From assembly GCF_018861125.1 (NCBI RefSeq), contig NZ_JAHKQN010000024.1:55410-119409 (forward strand): DNA of 64,000 bases, in the 5' to 3' direction. This DNA comes from Cellulophaga baltica (GTDB taxonomy: Bacteria > Bacteroidota > Bacteroidia > Flavobacteriales > Flavobacteriaceae). The notes under the pieces are model-generated. The model made no database searches. It was given only the letters and a program-made list of their open reading frames with translations, and was not told the DNA's origin. Below, one piece after another: positions 1-10,100 of this stretch; the stretch's first letter is position 1; every line of letters starts with the position of its first letter. A program made the position numbers and the translations under genes.

Positions 1-956
1 CCTAAAGTGATTGTCATCTTTCGTGTTTTATCTACAGACCAACCTGCTTTTATTCTATTTTTAGCAAGTAAACCACCAAATATCGCTCCAATCATAGCAC
101 CTACATAAGGTACCCATGCAGAAAATGCAATTTGTTTCACGTCCATACCAAAAACTTCAGACAAGTAAAGAGGAATCCAAACTATAAATAACCACCAAAT
201 AGGATCAATTGCCGCAGATGCAATAATTACTCCCCAGCTTTCTTTATGTTTAAATAATTGAGATGTAGTTGGCGTGTAACCTTCATCATAGTTACCATCT
301 TTATCTATATCTTGATTTCTTTGACCTGAAAGAATATATTTTTTTTCATCATCTGATAGCCATGGGTGATTTTTTGGATCACCTTTAACTACAAATAACC
401 AAGGAAGTAACCATAAAAAACCAAGTACAGCTACTACGATAAAAATTGCTTTCCAATCAAAATAATATGATAATAATCCAATTACTGGATATGCCACTAT
501 ACCACCTATAGCAGCCCCTGAATTAAAGATACCTTGAGCAAGAGCTCTTTCGTTAGTTGGAAACCATTCCGCATTTGCTTTAGCTGCACCAGGCCAATTT
601 CCTGCTTCAGCAATACCTAAAATAGATCTGAATATAGAAAATGATAACATACCTTGAGCAAAAGCATGTAATAGTGTGGCAATAGACCATACTCCTATTG
701 ATAACGCAAAACCTATTCTAGTACCTATCCAATCGAAAATCTTACCAAAAAGAGCTTGACCTCCAGCATAGGATAGTATAAAAATTGTTGATATTGTACC
801 ATAAATAGCTTTATGTCCGTCTTTATCCATCTCTGGAAATAATTCATTTGCAATATCAGGCCACAAAGCACCAAAAGCTTGTCTATCAATATAATTTACA
901 ATTGCAGCTAGAGCCACAAGACCTACAACCCACCATCGTAATCCTTTTACTTTCAT
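1..956 (-). CDS. MFS transporter, hexuronate/sugar-acid type (C-terminus cut by window edge)
   Basis: Inner-membrane major facilitator of the anion:cation symporter (hexuronate/galactonate) type. It probably carries unsaturated uronate monomers or DEH from alginate into the cytoplasm. Translating the minus strand from the ATG at 956-954 gives an open frame of 318 codons to the window edge. It begins MKVKGLRWWVVGLVALAAIV, followed by NYIDRQAFG, the N-terminal motif of this family. Further in are a GGQALFGKIFDWIGTR loop, the ISFRS..GIAEAGNWPGAAK-like region and a hydrophilic central loop near residues 195-235. The gene starts 18 bp after the GntR regulator gene ends, so the two are probably cotranscribed. 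About 100-120 residues are missing at the C-terminus. The substrate is inferred from context. Confidence 0.88.
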   Translation of the reverse strand, partial: MKVKGLRWWVVGLVALAAIVNYIDRQAFGALWPDIANELFPEMDKDGHKAIYGTISTIFILSYAGGQALFGKIFDWIGTRIGFALSIGVWSIATLLHAFAQGMLSFSIFRSILGIAEAGNWPGAAKANAEWFPTNERALAQGIFNSGAAIGGIVAYPVIGLLSYYFDWKAIFIVVAVLGFLWLLPWLFVVKGDPKNHPWLSDDEKKYILSGQRNQDIDKDGNYDEGYTPTTSQLFKHKESWGVIIASAAIDPIWWLFIVWIPLYLSEVFGMDVKQIAFSAWVPYVGAMIGAIFGGLLAKNRIKAGWSVDKTRKMTITL

Positions 957-974
957 ATTCAATAAATTAATTTA

Positions 975-1682
975 TTATTTATCAGAATGGTAGCAGTATT
1001 GATATAATGTACCAAAGTGAATTTTCATTTTTTCTTTTGCTAATTGAGGGTTTTGAGATTCAATTGCTTTGTAAATTTCTTCATGTTCTTTAATACCTCT
1101 TACAGATTGATTAGAGTCACAAACATGATATTTTTCAAAATTTGTAATAATTTCTGGTGTAATGATTAACATAAATGTATTCATTGTGCTATTACCACTT
1201 GCATTCGCAATTGCTAAATGAAAAAGCAAATCTTCTTGTACAGCATCTTCACCATTCTCAACTTTTTCAGCATAAGCTTCTAAAGCTTCACGTATTTTTT
1301 TTAAATCTTCATCTGTTCTTCTTAAAGAAGCCAACCTTACTGTTTTCAATTCAAGTAAAATTCTAGTTTCTACAAGTGATTTAAAATCTGGATCTTCTAA
1401 ATTTAAGATGTCATTTAACATTCCATCCATTGCAACCGTTCCAATTTCTGCTATAAAAGTTCCACTTTGAGGTTTAGAAACTAAAATCCCGTAAAATTCT
1501 AATTTTCGAATAGCCTCTCTAATGTTACTTCTACTTACTCCAAACTTTTCTGAGAGCATTCGTTCTGAAGGCAATTTATCTCCTGGTTCTAAATTTTTAA
1601 AGCTGATTAACTCCTTAATATTCAAAATAATTTGATTTTGAATATCATTTTGATCTGATTTTGTAACAATTTCTAATTTCAT
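975..1682 (-). CDS. GntR/FadR-family transcriptional regulator of the alginate locus
   Basis: Cytoplasmic DNA-binding regulator of 235 residues. The N-terminal winged helix-turn-helix (about residues 28-80) has the GntR signature LPSERMLSEKFGVSRSNIREAI and a wing ending SGTFIAE. The C-terminal part is an all-helical FCD ligand-binding domain with FHLAIA, EHEEIYKAI and MKIHF, where the metal- or ligand-binding His residues are expected. Tandem TGGT...ACCA-like sites lie just upstream (1706-1728) and recur before susC and the PL17 gene. The simplest reading is an autoregulated repressor of the whole locus, released by an alginate breakdown product. The downstream MFS gene is in the same operon. 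Family assignment is firm; the regulon and ligand are inferred. Confidence 0.93.
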   Translation of the reverse strand: MKLEIVTKSDQNDIQNQIILNIKELISFKNLEPGDKLPSERMLSEKFGVSRSNIREAIRKLEFYGILVSKPQSGTFIAEIGTVAMDGMLNDILNLEDPDFKSLVETRILLELKTVRLASLRRTDEDLKKIREALEAYAEKVENGEDAVQEDLLFHLAIANASGNSTMNTFMLIITPEIITNFEKYHVCDSNQSVRGIKEHEEIYKAIESQNPQLAKEKMKIHFGTLYQYCYHSDK

Positions 1683-1705
1683 ACTCCTAAAACATTCTTG
1701 AAAAT

Positions 1706-1728
1706 TGGTTAACCAGATTGGTTTCCCA
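1706..1728. promoter_or_regulatory. Two tandem GntR operator-like sites before the regulator gene
   Basis: TGGTTAACCA at 1706-1715 and TGGTTTCCCA at 1719-1728 start 13 bp apart, the same spacing as at the other two promoters of the locus. The second site runs into a minus-strand -7 box. The position suggests autoregulation. Confidence 0.72.
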
Positions 1729-1734
1729 AAACTA
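1727..1734 (-). promoter_or_regulatory. Bacteroidetes -7 box for the gntR-MFS operon
   Basis: On the minus strand this reads TAGTTTTG, matching TAnnTTTG. It overlaps the last bases of the operator. A TTTG at 1754-1751 lies 16 bp upstream, shorter than the usual 19, so the -33 half is weak. Confidence 0.5.
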
Positions 1735-1869
1735 TAAAAAAAATTTTTAACAAAAAAAGATTATTTAATTCAAAAAAAAATAAAAAATCTTGTTAAAATA
1801 ACAATAAATGTATATAACTTATTCCCAAGAGTTTATGCCTAAAAATTAAATAAATATTTTATGCAAATT

Positions 1870-2793
1870 TTAATGCGATACTTCTAATTCATAGATATTA
1901 ACCTTTGAATAAGCACCCTTATCTCTTGATTGAAAGTAATTTCCTGCTTTAAAATAATTTTCAAAAACACCCCATTTTTTAATATGGATACCTTCATAAA
2001 CTTTATATTCGTTACCATTTAAAACGATAACCATCTTGCCGTCTGATATTTTCACTTCAAGAACAAATTTTCTAAAATCAACTTTTTGCTCAAAATTGAA
2101 ACCTTCATCATCATCCCAAGCATCATCATGCAACATTTCTTCGTAAGTTGCATTTAAATTTTTCAAAACCTTAGTCTTTACTCTAATTTTACCTTTATCC
2201 CAATAAATTTTTAAAATTGGTGGCGCATTATTATCATCTTCACCAATTAAATCTCTTTGCTCATTGGTCAACCTACCATGAATTTGCATAATAATTGTTC
2301 TATGGTATTTTCCATTTGAATCTCTGCTTGTCTCTTCCATAGAAATTTTGCCTTTCATATATGCTCCATCTGCAAAAGTCCAGTTCACGTTATTATTACC
2401 AGGAACCATTTGCTCTCTTAATTCTGAACGCGTATACTTTGTATTTGCCGTTTTAGAATCAGTTGGCATTGAGTGAAACACTATAGAACCTTTCGTAGAA
2501 TCTATATACATATAAGGTTTAGCAATCTCATTATTAGCAAAATCTAAAATTTCAGGCGGTTCAATATTATAAGGTTTTCCCTTTTCATTAGTAACTGGAA
2601 GTGTAACTTTCCAATGACTTAAATCTATATTAGGTAATCTTACTTTTTTATTCCTTTTCTTCTTCTTCTTTTTCTTTTCAATTTTAACATCCGATTCTGC
2701 AACGCTACTCTCACTTACTTGTGAAGTAGCGGTTACAGAAAGAAATGCTATTATTAAAAAGCTTACTATTTCATTTCGGAAATTCATCTGCAA
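1870..2793 (-). CDS. PL7 alginate lyase (Alginate_lyase2 domain), secreted
   Basis: Endo-type beta-eliminating alginate lyase of 307 residues with the PL7 jelly-roll. All three family motifs are present: TRSELR (121-126), QIH (170-172) and YFKAGNYFQ (280-288). Together they supply the catalytic Arg122, Gln170, His172 and Tyr286. An Ile in QIH is usually linked to activity on guluronate-containing blocks. The N-terminus is a signal peptide (about 1-25) without a lipobox Cys, so the enzyme should be periplasmic or secreted. It is followed by a very basic run, about residues 38-52, with seven or more consecutive Lys. This is the last gene of the SusCD operon, 47 bp after the PKD lipoprotein gene. 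A second ATG two codons downstream is an equally possible start. Confidence 0.95.
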   Translation of the reverse strand: MQMNFRNEIVSFLIIAFLSVTATSQVSESSVAESDVKIEKKKKKKKRNKKVRLPNIDLSHWKVTLPVTNEKGKPYNIEPPEILDFANNEIAKPYMYIDSTKGSIVFHSMPTDSKTANTKYTRSELREQMVPGNNNVNWTFADGAYMKGKISMEETSRDSNGKYHRTIIMQIHGRLTNEQRDLIGEDDNNAPPILKIYWDKGKIRVKTKVLKNLNATYEEMLHDDAWDDDEGFNFEQKVDFRKFVLEVKISDGKMVIVLNGNEYKVYEGIHIKKWGVFENYFKAGNYFQSRDKGAYSKVNIYELEVSH

Positions 2794-2840
2794 TTCAATT
2801 TTATAATTCTTTTAATTCTAATACAACTAGTGTGCTAAAT

Positions 2841-4316
2841 TTAAAAACCAGGAGTAATAATATCAATATTATCTATAAATACATCTGTACTACTATCAAC
2901 AGCACCTAAAGCTCTTACATATATTACAGCTATATCTGACGAAGCTGTAAATTGAAATGTTGTTGTTGTGAAATTATCAACACTTGAACTACTTTTATCC
3001 GGATTAAAATCATTTGTAATATTAACATAAGCGTCTGCAAAATCATCTATTCCAACCTCAGTCGTGATTTCTGTATTTAAAATCCAAACCTCTGTATTAA
3101 TACCTTCTGCTTCAGAACGAGTTTGTATAGTAAATGTATATTCAACACCAGGCTCTACAGCTACAACCTGATAAAGTCTGCGACATGGATCATCAAATTT
3201 TAAACCTCTAGTTTTTACTCCATCTACAAAGTTACCATCACTTGTTGACCCTGGCTGTTCATCTGTGCAGTAAGTAGCATCTATATAATCATTTAAGTCA
3301 GTATTTCTCCAAATTGCTCTATACGGACTATCTATTGTAGCTCCTGAATTATCAACAACAGTACTATTAGGTGTCATATCCCAAGCATCAGCATTATCTC
3401 CAGTTTCAGTAGTATATTCATCACCTGTCCCATTTAGAACAACAGCAGCAAAAGTAGCCTCAACTCCTCCTACAGGAACTGCTTTAGTAACACTTTTTGA
3501 AACTCCCGCTTCATTCTCTGTAGTTAAAGTAACATCATAAGTTCCGTCAGCTGCAAAAATGTGTATAGGGTTCATTTCTGTTGATGTATTACCATCGCCA
3601 AAATCCCAACTATAAGATACTGCTAAAATTGATTCATCTGTAAATTCAGCAGTTAAAGAAGATGTTGTAAAAGAAAAATCTGGTACTGTAGACAACACTA
3701 AACCTTCAATATTTTTAGACAATGAAACTTCTTCTCCTAAAAAATTAGTTATTGTTAATGTAGCCACAAATACATCTTCACTTGAATAAATATGAGTAGG
3801 ACTAAAATTAGCATCTTCTTCAGTGTCTTCAACTGAATTCCAACTAACAACTTCTCCATCTCCAAAATCCCACTCTAATTCACTAGCACCAGAACTTAAA
3901 TTTTCAAAAGAAACTTCTGAATCAACTATAGAAAAATCAAAATCTATAAACACAGGTGAAACATCAGATGAATCTACTGCTGTTAAACCATCAGAACTAG
4001 TTGTTGTTAATTTAACGGTATACAAACCTCCTGTACTATAAGTATAGTCAGGGTTAGCTTCTGTTGATGTATTACCATCACCAAAATCCCAATTATAAGA
4101 AACAGCGTCAGTTGAGTAACTTCTAAACACCAATGCTAAATCATCTTCAGCACTAGAACTTACAGTAAAAAGTGTATTGGGTTCTATGTTGTTTACATTC
4201 CCTGTTGGTGGTTCAAATTCTTCATAACCTGTATCAAAACAAGACACTAAAGTAAATGTGAACAGAAATAACAAAGCAATACTACCTTGATATTTATTTA
4301 TTAATTTATAATTCAT
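2841..4316 (-). CDS. Surface lipoprotein with three PKD domains, putative alginate-binding protein
   Basis: Lipoprotein of 491 residues. The signal peptide ends in the lipobox LVSC (Cys about 26). Three PKD (immunoglobulin-like) repeats follow, each with the WDFGDG core: about residues 50-120, 125-205 and 210-285. The C-terminal 200 residues form a beta-rich domain of unknown family, probably carbohydrate-binding. PKD repeats 1 and 3 share the string WDFGDGNTSTE and are nearly identical in DNA there. The position directly after SusD and another PKD lipoprotein is that of a surface glycan-binding protein, which would hold alginate at the cell surface for SusCD. No catalytic motif is visible. 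Alginate binding is inferred from context only. Confidence 0.82.
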   Translation of the reverse strand: MNYKLINKYQGSIALLFLFTFTLVSCFDTGYEEFEPPTGNVNNIEPNTLFTVSSSAEDDLALVFRSYSTDAVSYNWDFGDGNTSTEANPDYTYSTGGLYTVKLTTTSSDGLTAVDSSDVSPVFIDFDFSIVDSEVSFENLSSGASELEWDFGDGEVVSWNSVEDTEEDANFSPTHIYSSEDVFVATLTITNFLGEEVSLSKNIEGLVLSTVPDFSFTTSSLTAEFTDESILAVSYSWDFGDGNTSTEMNPIHIFAADGTYDVTLTTENEAGVSKSVTKAVPVGGVEATFAAVVLNGTGDEYTTETGDNADAWDMTPNSTVVDNSGATIDSPYRAIWRNTDLNDYIDATYCTDEQPGSTSDGNFVDGVKTRGLKFDDPCRRLYQVVAVEPGVEYTFTIQTRSEAEGINTEVWILNTEITTEVGIDDFADAYVNITNDFNPDKSSSSVDNFTTTTFQFTASSDIAVIYVRALGAVDSSTDVFIDNIDIITPGF

Positions 4317-4339
4317 AATATTAAATTTTAATGTATAAC

Positions 4340-5545
4340 TTATTGTTTTACTATTATATCAAAAGCATCTAACCTAACTTCATCTCCAGCAACAGTTCCA
4401 TAAATTATAACAGATTCATTCTCCCCTGCTTCAAATGTAATTGCATGTTTTTGAAAAACATTTTCAGTTCTTCCTACACTCGTATCTGTTCTAGTTGCAA
4501 GAATATTTTCTTCTAATTTAGATTCTGCATAAGTTGAAGTATTAGGGTTTAAAATAGAAACTGTTACTTCACCAAAATCTGTATCCAAAGAAAAAGCTGA
4601 AAAATAAGTTAGCACATATGTTACGCCTTGGGAAACCTCTATCTCTTGATAAATAACTCTATCCCCTGAAGCTGGTAATTTAGCAGCCTGTACTCCTTCT
4701 GGCAAAGCCGCTAAATCACTTTCATTAGTAGGTGCATTAATCTGAATAACAGTTGTACCCCCTGTAGTTGGACTCCAATCTGCATTACTAGGAACTCTCC
4801 AAGAATCTCTTCCATCCCCTGAACCATCAAATAAGGTTCCAACTTCAAATCCTGGCTCTCCAATTTCAGGAACTGGAATTGTTGGCACAGCTTGATTAAC
4901 CGTAATAATTTGTTCTGTTGAAGCTGATTTACCTAAGTTATCAGTTACTGTTAAACCAACAGTATAAGTACCGGGTTCAGGGAATGAGAAAATTATTTCT
5001 CTATCATTTAAAGTACCTGCCTCTAATTCTTGAATTTGAGTTTCTAATGCAGCTACATTTGCTAATGTTTCGTCAGAAAGTGATGCTTCAGCATCTAATA
5101 AAGATTCTTCTAGCGCAGCTAATTCAGCTTCCATTACATCAATTACATCTTGATCAGTTTCACAAGGCAACTTAAATTCTATAGCAGCAATATCCTCTTC
5201 TAGGGCGACAACTTCTGCTAATTCAGCATCAATTAAAAGTTCAAGAATTGGCAAGTCTTTATTAATCAAAGAAACACCTTCAGAAGGTTCTATGCTCCAT
5301 TCGTAATTAGTACCGTTTACGGCTAAATTTGAACCTGCTAAAAAATTAAAATCATAATTAGCAGCTAATTCAACGTCATTACAATCAAATTCTGAAGTCG
5401 TAACATCAGTTACAGAATAAAAAGGTGTTGGACCTGTAATATCTTCCAGATCACCTACATCAGCTAAATCATCACTGACACAAGAAGTTAGAGATACAAA
5501 TGCACCTAAAACCATGTATTTTAATGTATATAAATATTTTTTCAT
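4340..5545 (-). CDS. Surface lipoprotein with helical insert in a PKD-like domain, putative glycan-binding protein
   Basis: Lipoprotein of 401 residues with lipobox SLTSC (Cys about 22). A PKD-like fold starts near residue 40 and has its WSIEPSEG strand near 83-90, but its closing strands (FPEPGTYTVGLTVTDNLG) appear only near 188-205. Between them sit roughly 85 acidic, Leu/Ala-rich residues (about 96-180) with heptad-like periodicity, predicted here as a helical hairpin or coiled coil. The C-terminal 170 residues form a beta-sandwich-like domain similar in style to carbohydrate-binding modules. The gene lies between susD and the second PKD lipoprotein gene (23 bp away), so it probably encodes a surface glycan-binding protein of the alginate locus. 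Confidence 0.8.
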   Translation of the reverse strand: MKKYLYTLKYMVLGAFVSLTSCVSDDLADVGDLEDITGPTPFYSVTDVTTSEFDCNDVELAANYDFNFLAGSNLAVNGTNYEWSIEPSEGVSLINKDLPILELLIDAELAEVVALEEDIAAIEFKLPCETDQDVIDVMEAELAALEESLLDAEASLSDETLANVAALETQIQELEAGTLNDREIIFSFPEPGTYTVGLTVTDNLGKSASTEQIITVNQAVPTIPVPEIGEPGFEVGTLFDGSGDGRDSWRVPSNADWSPTTGGTTVIQINAPTNESDLAALPEGVQAAKLPASGDRVIYQEIEVSQGVTYVLTYFSAFSLDTDFGEVTVSILNPNTSTYAESKLEENILATRTDTSVGRTENVFQKHAITFEAGENESVIIYGTVAGDEVRLDAFDIIVKQ

Positions 5546-5557
5546 AATTATAATTTT

Positions 5558-7132
5558 TTAATATCCACTATTTTGAATGTAGAAACCTGGTAAATTGTCA
5601 ATCTCGGTCTGTGGAAAAGGAAGGTACTTCTTTTCACTAGTGTAAAACAAACTGTTTGCATTTGAAAATGCTGTTAAAACATTATCAGCTTCACCAAATC
5701 TTATTAGATCATATAAACGTTGATTTTCATATACAAACTCAACTCTTCTTTCTTCTAATAACTCATCTTTAGTTAAGTTCACAACTTCTTCAAGACCTGC
5801 TCTTTGCCTAACAAGGTTAAAAGCATCAATAGCTCTAGAATCTGTTGTACTATTTCCACCTGCTAAAATAGCTTCAGCATAAAGCAACAAAACATCTGCA
5901 TACCTTAAAACAATCCAATCATTATCACCAATTTCACCATCTGTTGGAAATTTAGCATTAAAAGTATCGTTTGTTTCATCTGTAGGATCATATGATAATG
6001 CATCAATACTTGCGTAGAAACGTACTGGTTGTAATTCAGGGTTCATAACTTCTAAAAAGTCAAGTGTTGCTATATTTACACCATTAGAAGGACCTTGTAA
6101 TGTCATAGCAAAACTATGAGACTCAGAGTCTGTTTCAACTTGATCATCTAAACCACTATCACTAGTAACATAATTATCACTACTAACTAAATCGTAAGCA
6201 ATTGAAAATATAACTTCGTCATTAATCTCTAAAGCATCATTATTAGACCATGTACCTTCTAAAACTCCATCAGAATATCCGTCTGAAATACTATTACCAA
6301 ATACTTCACCATAATCTATAACCAAATTAGCATTGTACTCATCATCAGTAATAACATCAGGATCTAGATCAAAGTTCTCTGCATTTGCTCTTTCTGTATA
6401 GATAAGACTATAGCCATATGAAGAACTATTTTCTACAACTGATGCTAGTAAAAGTTCAGCCTCAGTATAATCAGGATTAGGTTGACTTAAATAAGCCTTA
6501 GCTGCAAAAGTAATAGCTGCCCCTTCTGAAGGTCTGTATCTATTTTGTTCAACACCATTTAAATAAGCAATTGAAGTTTTGAAATCATCAATAATCTTTT
6601 CGTAAACTTCAGCTTCAGGTAATTGAGGATAATCTAAGGCTTCTTCAGTATTAACATCTAAAACTTTGTCAATAAAAGGAACATTTTGATATGCTCTCAC
6701 AAGGTTAAAGTGACATAAAGCCCTCATAAAATAAGCTTCACCAACTACGTACTGCTGATCTTCAGGAACTAAAAAACGACTATCAATAATTGTATTTGCA
6801 TGTTTAATAGTTGACATATTATTAGAGTAATATGAAGACACATCTCCATTATTAGCATCAACATTATATGCATTTATCGCTGGGAAGTTTCCGTTTTCAG
6901 AATTTGCTCTAACATTGTCAGACCTTAACTCTGTTAACAAAAATTCATTAGCTGGTATTTTTTGATACGCATCTAAAACACCGTTTGCCAAAAATTCAAA
7001 ACCGTCATCTGTTTGAAGTAACTCTTCATTTGAAAGTGCTGTTGGGTTACTTAAATCTAGTTCTTCCTCACAACTGGTTAATAAAGTCGCAAATGAAAAA
7101 CAAACTATTATATTTTTATATATCTTTTTCAT
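5558..7132 (-). CDS. SusD/RagB-family outer-membrane lipoprotein (alginate locus)
   Basis: Glycan-capturing lid of the SusCD importer, 524 residues. The signal peptide ends in LLTSC (Cys about 21). The N-terminal half has the helical SusD core with the family string YVVGEAYFMRALCHFNLVRA (about residues 130-149). The C-terminal part has the typical RQRAGLEEVVNLTKDELLEERRVEF-like stretch, cited here only in outline, and ends QNSGY, close to the common QNPGY ending. It lies 6 bp after susC and should form the lid over that TonB-dependent channel. Alginate oligomers are the likely cargo, given the PL7 and PL17 lyases in the same locus. Confidence 0.95.
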   Translation of the reverse strand: MKKIYKNIIVCFSFATLLTSCEEELDLSNPTALSNEELLQTDDGFEFLANGVLDAYQKIPANEFLLTELRSDNVRANSENGNFPAINAYNVDANNGDVSSYYSNNMSTIKHANTIIDSRFLVPEDQQYVVGEAYFMRALCHFNLVRAYQNVPFIDKVLDVNTEEALDYPQLPEAEVYEKIIDDFKTSIAYLNGVEQNRYRPSEGAAITFAAKAYLSQPNPDYTEAELLLASVVENSSSYGYSLIYTERANAENFDLDPDVITDDEYNANLVIDYGEVFGNSISDGYSDGVLEGTWSNNDALEINDEVIFSIAYDLVSSDNYVTSDSGLDDQVETDSESHSFAMTLQGPSNGVNIATLDFLEVMNPELQPVRFYASIDALSYDPTDETNDTFNAKFPTDGEIGDNDWIVLRYADVLLLYAEAILAGGNSTTDSRAIDAFNLVRQRAGLEEVVNLTKDELLEERRVEFVYENQRLYDLIRFGEADNVLTAFSNANSLFYTSEKKYLPFPQTEIDNLPGFYIQNSGY

Positions 7133-7138
7133 AACTAA

Positions 7139-10100
7139 TTAAAATTGGAAGTTAATACCTGCTGAAATTGTTCTAACTACTGGTCCATCACCTCTTTGGT
7201 AACCAGCCGTTAATGGCGTATTGGCATTGTTAGATGTTTGTCCAGCTGCCTCAGGATTAAAACCTTCATAACCTTTAGCTGTAAAGAATAATAGGTTTTC
7301 ACCTGTTATATAAAATCTAAGTTTATCAAACTTATTTTTTTCTGTAAATTTCTTTGGAAAAGAAAAACCTAAGGTTACATTTCTTAAAGCTACAAATGAA
7401 GCATCTTGAATGTGATCGTCTGTAAATCTTCTATGAACTGTTAAATCAGCATCAGGGAAATTAGCAACTTCATTTACCGCAGATTCGCTAGCATAATACA
7501 ATTGATCTAAATCTGCCACTCTAACTTCTGCTCCATGAGAACCTTGCCATTGCAATGAGAAATCAAAATCATTATATGTAAAATCAGAATTGAAACCCCA
7601 AGTAAAATCAGGATAAGGACTACCTAACTCAGTTCTATCTTCATCGTCAATAACACCATCGTTATTTAAATCTTTTACATAAACATCTGCAAAATCATTA
7701 TTAAATCTATTAAACGGATTATCTACCCACTCTAAAGGAATTTCTCTATCATAAACCCATCCATAAAATGATGTAATTGGTTGTCCAACCTTAGCAATAA
7801 ATTCTGTTGGTCTTGTATCTTGGTCAATACTAGAAATAATTTGATCATTATTACCTAAGTTTTTAACAATGTTTCTATTTAAAGCAAAATTACCACCAGC
7901 AATCCAGCTAAAATTCTCATTTGATAATACTCTAGCATTTAACTCTAATTCTACACCCTCGTTTTTAACCTCACCTATATTCTGTAACCAGTTATCAGTA
8001 CCATAAGTTGCTGCAACGGGAGCAAAAAGAATTAAATCTTTACTGGTTCTTGTATAATAATCAGCTGAAAAATTAATTAAACCTCTACCAAAAGTTACAT
8101 CAACTCCAGGGTTAAATTCTATTAAACTTTCCCAACCTAAATTTTCATTAGCTAAAGTTGTAGCTTTTACACCTGTTTGGTTGTTATAACCAATTGTACT
8201 AAATGTTTCTTCAAACCTGTACAATGATTCGTAAACGTCGTTTGAAATTTGATTTGAACCAGAAACACCATAACTAGCTCTAACTTTTAAAAAGGTTACA
8301 AAATCACTTGAAGATAAGAAATCCTCATTTGACATTACCCAACCTGCAGAAGCTGCCGGGAAAAATCCAAATCTAGAATTTTGACCAAATCTTGTACTTC
8401 CATCAGTACGAGCAGACACTTGTAATAAATATTTTTCATCGTAGTTATAATCTACTCTACCAAAATAAGACACCAACTTATCAGTTCCGTTATCTGTATA
8501 TGTAGTACCACCATCTGCAAGTGCTATATTATTATTAAAATCATTCGTAAAACCAACAGCTTCAGATTCTTGCCTGTAAAAATCTCTTTGTGTAAATTCA
8601 AAACCAAGTACTGAGTTTAAATTATGCTTACCCAAACTAGTATTGTATTTTAATATAGATTCAATAGCATATTGGTTTAACTCATCTCTTCTTTCTAAAC
8701 GGTAAGATTCTTGTTCTCTATTTTCTTGACCCAACAAGAAGTCAGCCTCTGTAGTTGTTGTTGTTCTGAATACTCCAGAAATACCTTGTCTGAAATTAAG
8801 ACCTTTTGCTAATTTTACATCAAAATAAGAAGATGCATTTAAACTTAGTTTTTTCTTTAATCTAGATCTTTCTAAATAATGTACTAATGGGTGTACATTT
8901 TTAGTAGTAGATAACGTTAAACCTCCTGAAGTTAAATCACTTACTAATGGCAAACCTGTATTTGGATCTCTTGCGATTGATCTTGAGTCAGTATCAGACA
9001 CTGTAAATACATGATCAAATGCTCTTGAAAAACCATAACTACCAACACCTATATTCTCAAATTGAGAACCTGCATCACCTGGATCAGATTGTGTAATATA
9101 ATCTAAATGATCTTCATTTAAATACAATGGAATATGACCATATTGTCTTAATGGATCTGTAAATCTAGTCGGAACTCTCACTTGGTCATTATAATTTGCA
9201 CGAATATTGGCACCAAATTTAATTTTACCATTTTTTGATTTACTATCAACTTTAACCCTTGCATTATACTTTTTAAAATTATCTGTAAGCACAACACCTT
9301 CATCATCAAGATATCCTAAGGATGCAGTATAACTAGTTAACTCTGTACCACCTCTTACTGATAAAGAGTGACTACTAATTACACCTCCATTAAAAATTTC
9401 ATCTTGCCAGTTAGTCCAACCACCACCTAATGAAGCGATAAAATCCATTGCCTCAAGCTCAGCATAAGCAGTATTGTAATCTCCATTAATTCTATCATAA
9501 TTTTCACTGTCAACTGAAATTGCACTAACAACATCTTGTAAGCCATCTAACCTAGAACGTTCTTGACTAATATTAGTATTAAAGTTGGTATTCTTATTAG
9601 TATACTTATACCCTGTAAAAGTATTGTATGAAAATCTTGTTTTACCTGCAACACCTTTTTTAAGTGTTACCAATATTACACCATTTGCTCCACGTGAACC
9701 ATAAATTGCTACTGACGAAGCATCTTTTAAAACACTTATTGAAGCAATATTATTATTATCAATAGAACCAAGTATATCAGAATCTGTACCTAAAACAACA
9801 CCATCAACAACTATTAATGGAGAAGAAGAACCTGTAATTGAACCAGGACCTCTTAATGTAATTTTTGGATCACCACCAGCTTCTGAAGCTACTGTTTGTA
9901 TTCTTAAACCAGCAACCTTACCTCTAAGCGCATCTTCTACACGAGAAACAGCTACGTTTTCAATATCGTCACTAGATACTTTAGTTAAAGCACTTGTTAC
10001 ATTTTTCTTTTTCTGATCACCATAAGCAACTACTACAATTTCATCTAGCTCTGCTAAGTCTTCGGCCATTGAAACATTTATAGTTTTTTCTGCTCCCACA

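Noticed and set aside
1735..1869. A/T-run region after the PL7 gene as a terminator
   Set aside because: Only a weak AAGATT/AATCTT pairing with a very long loop; too unreliable to list.
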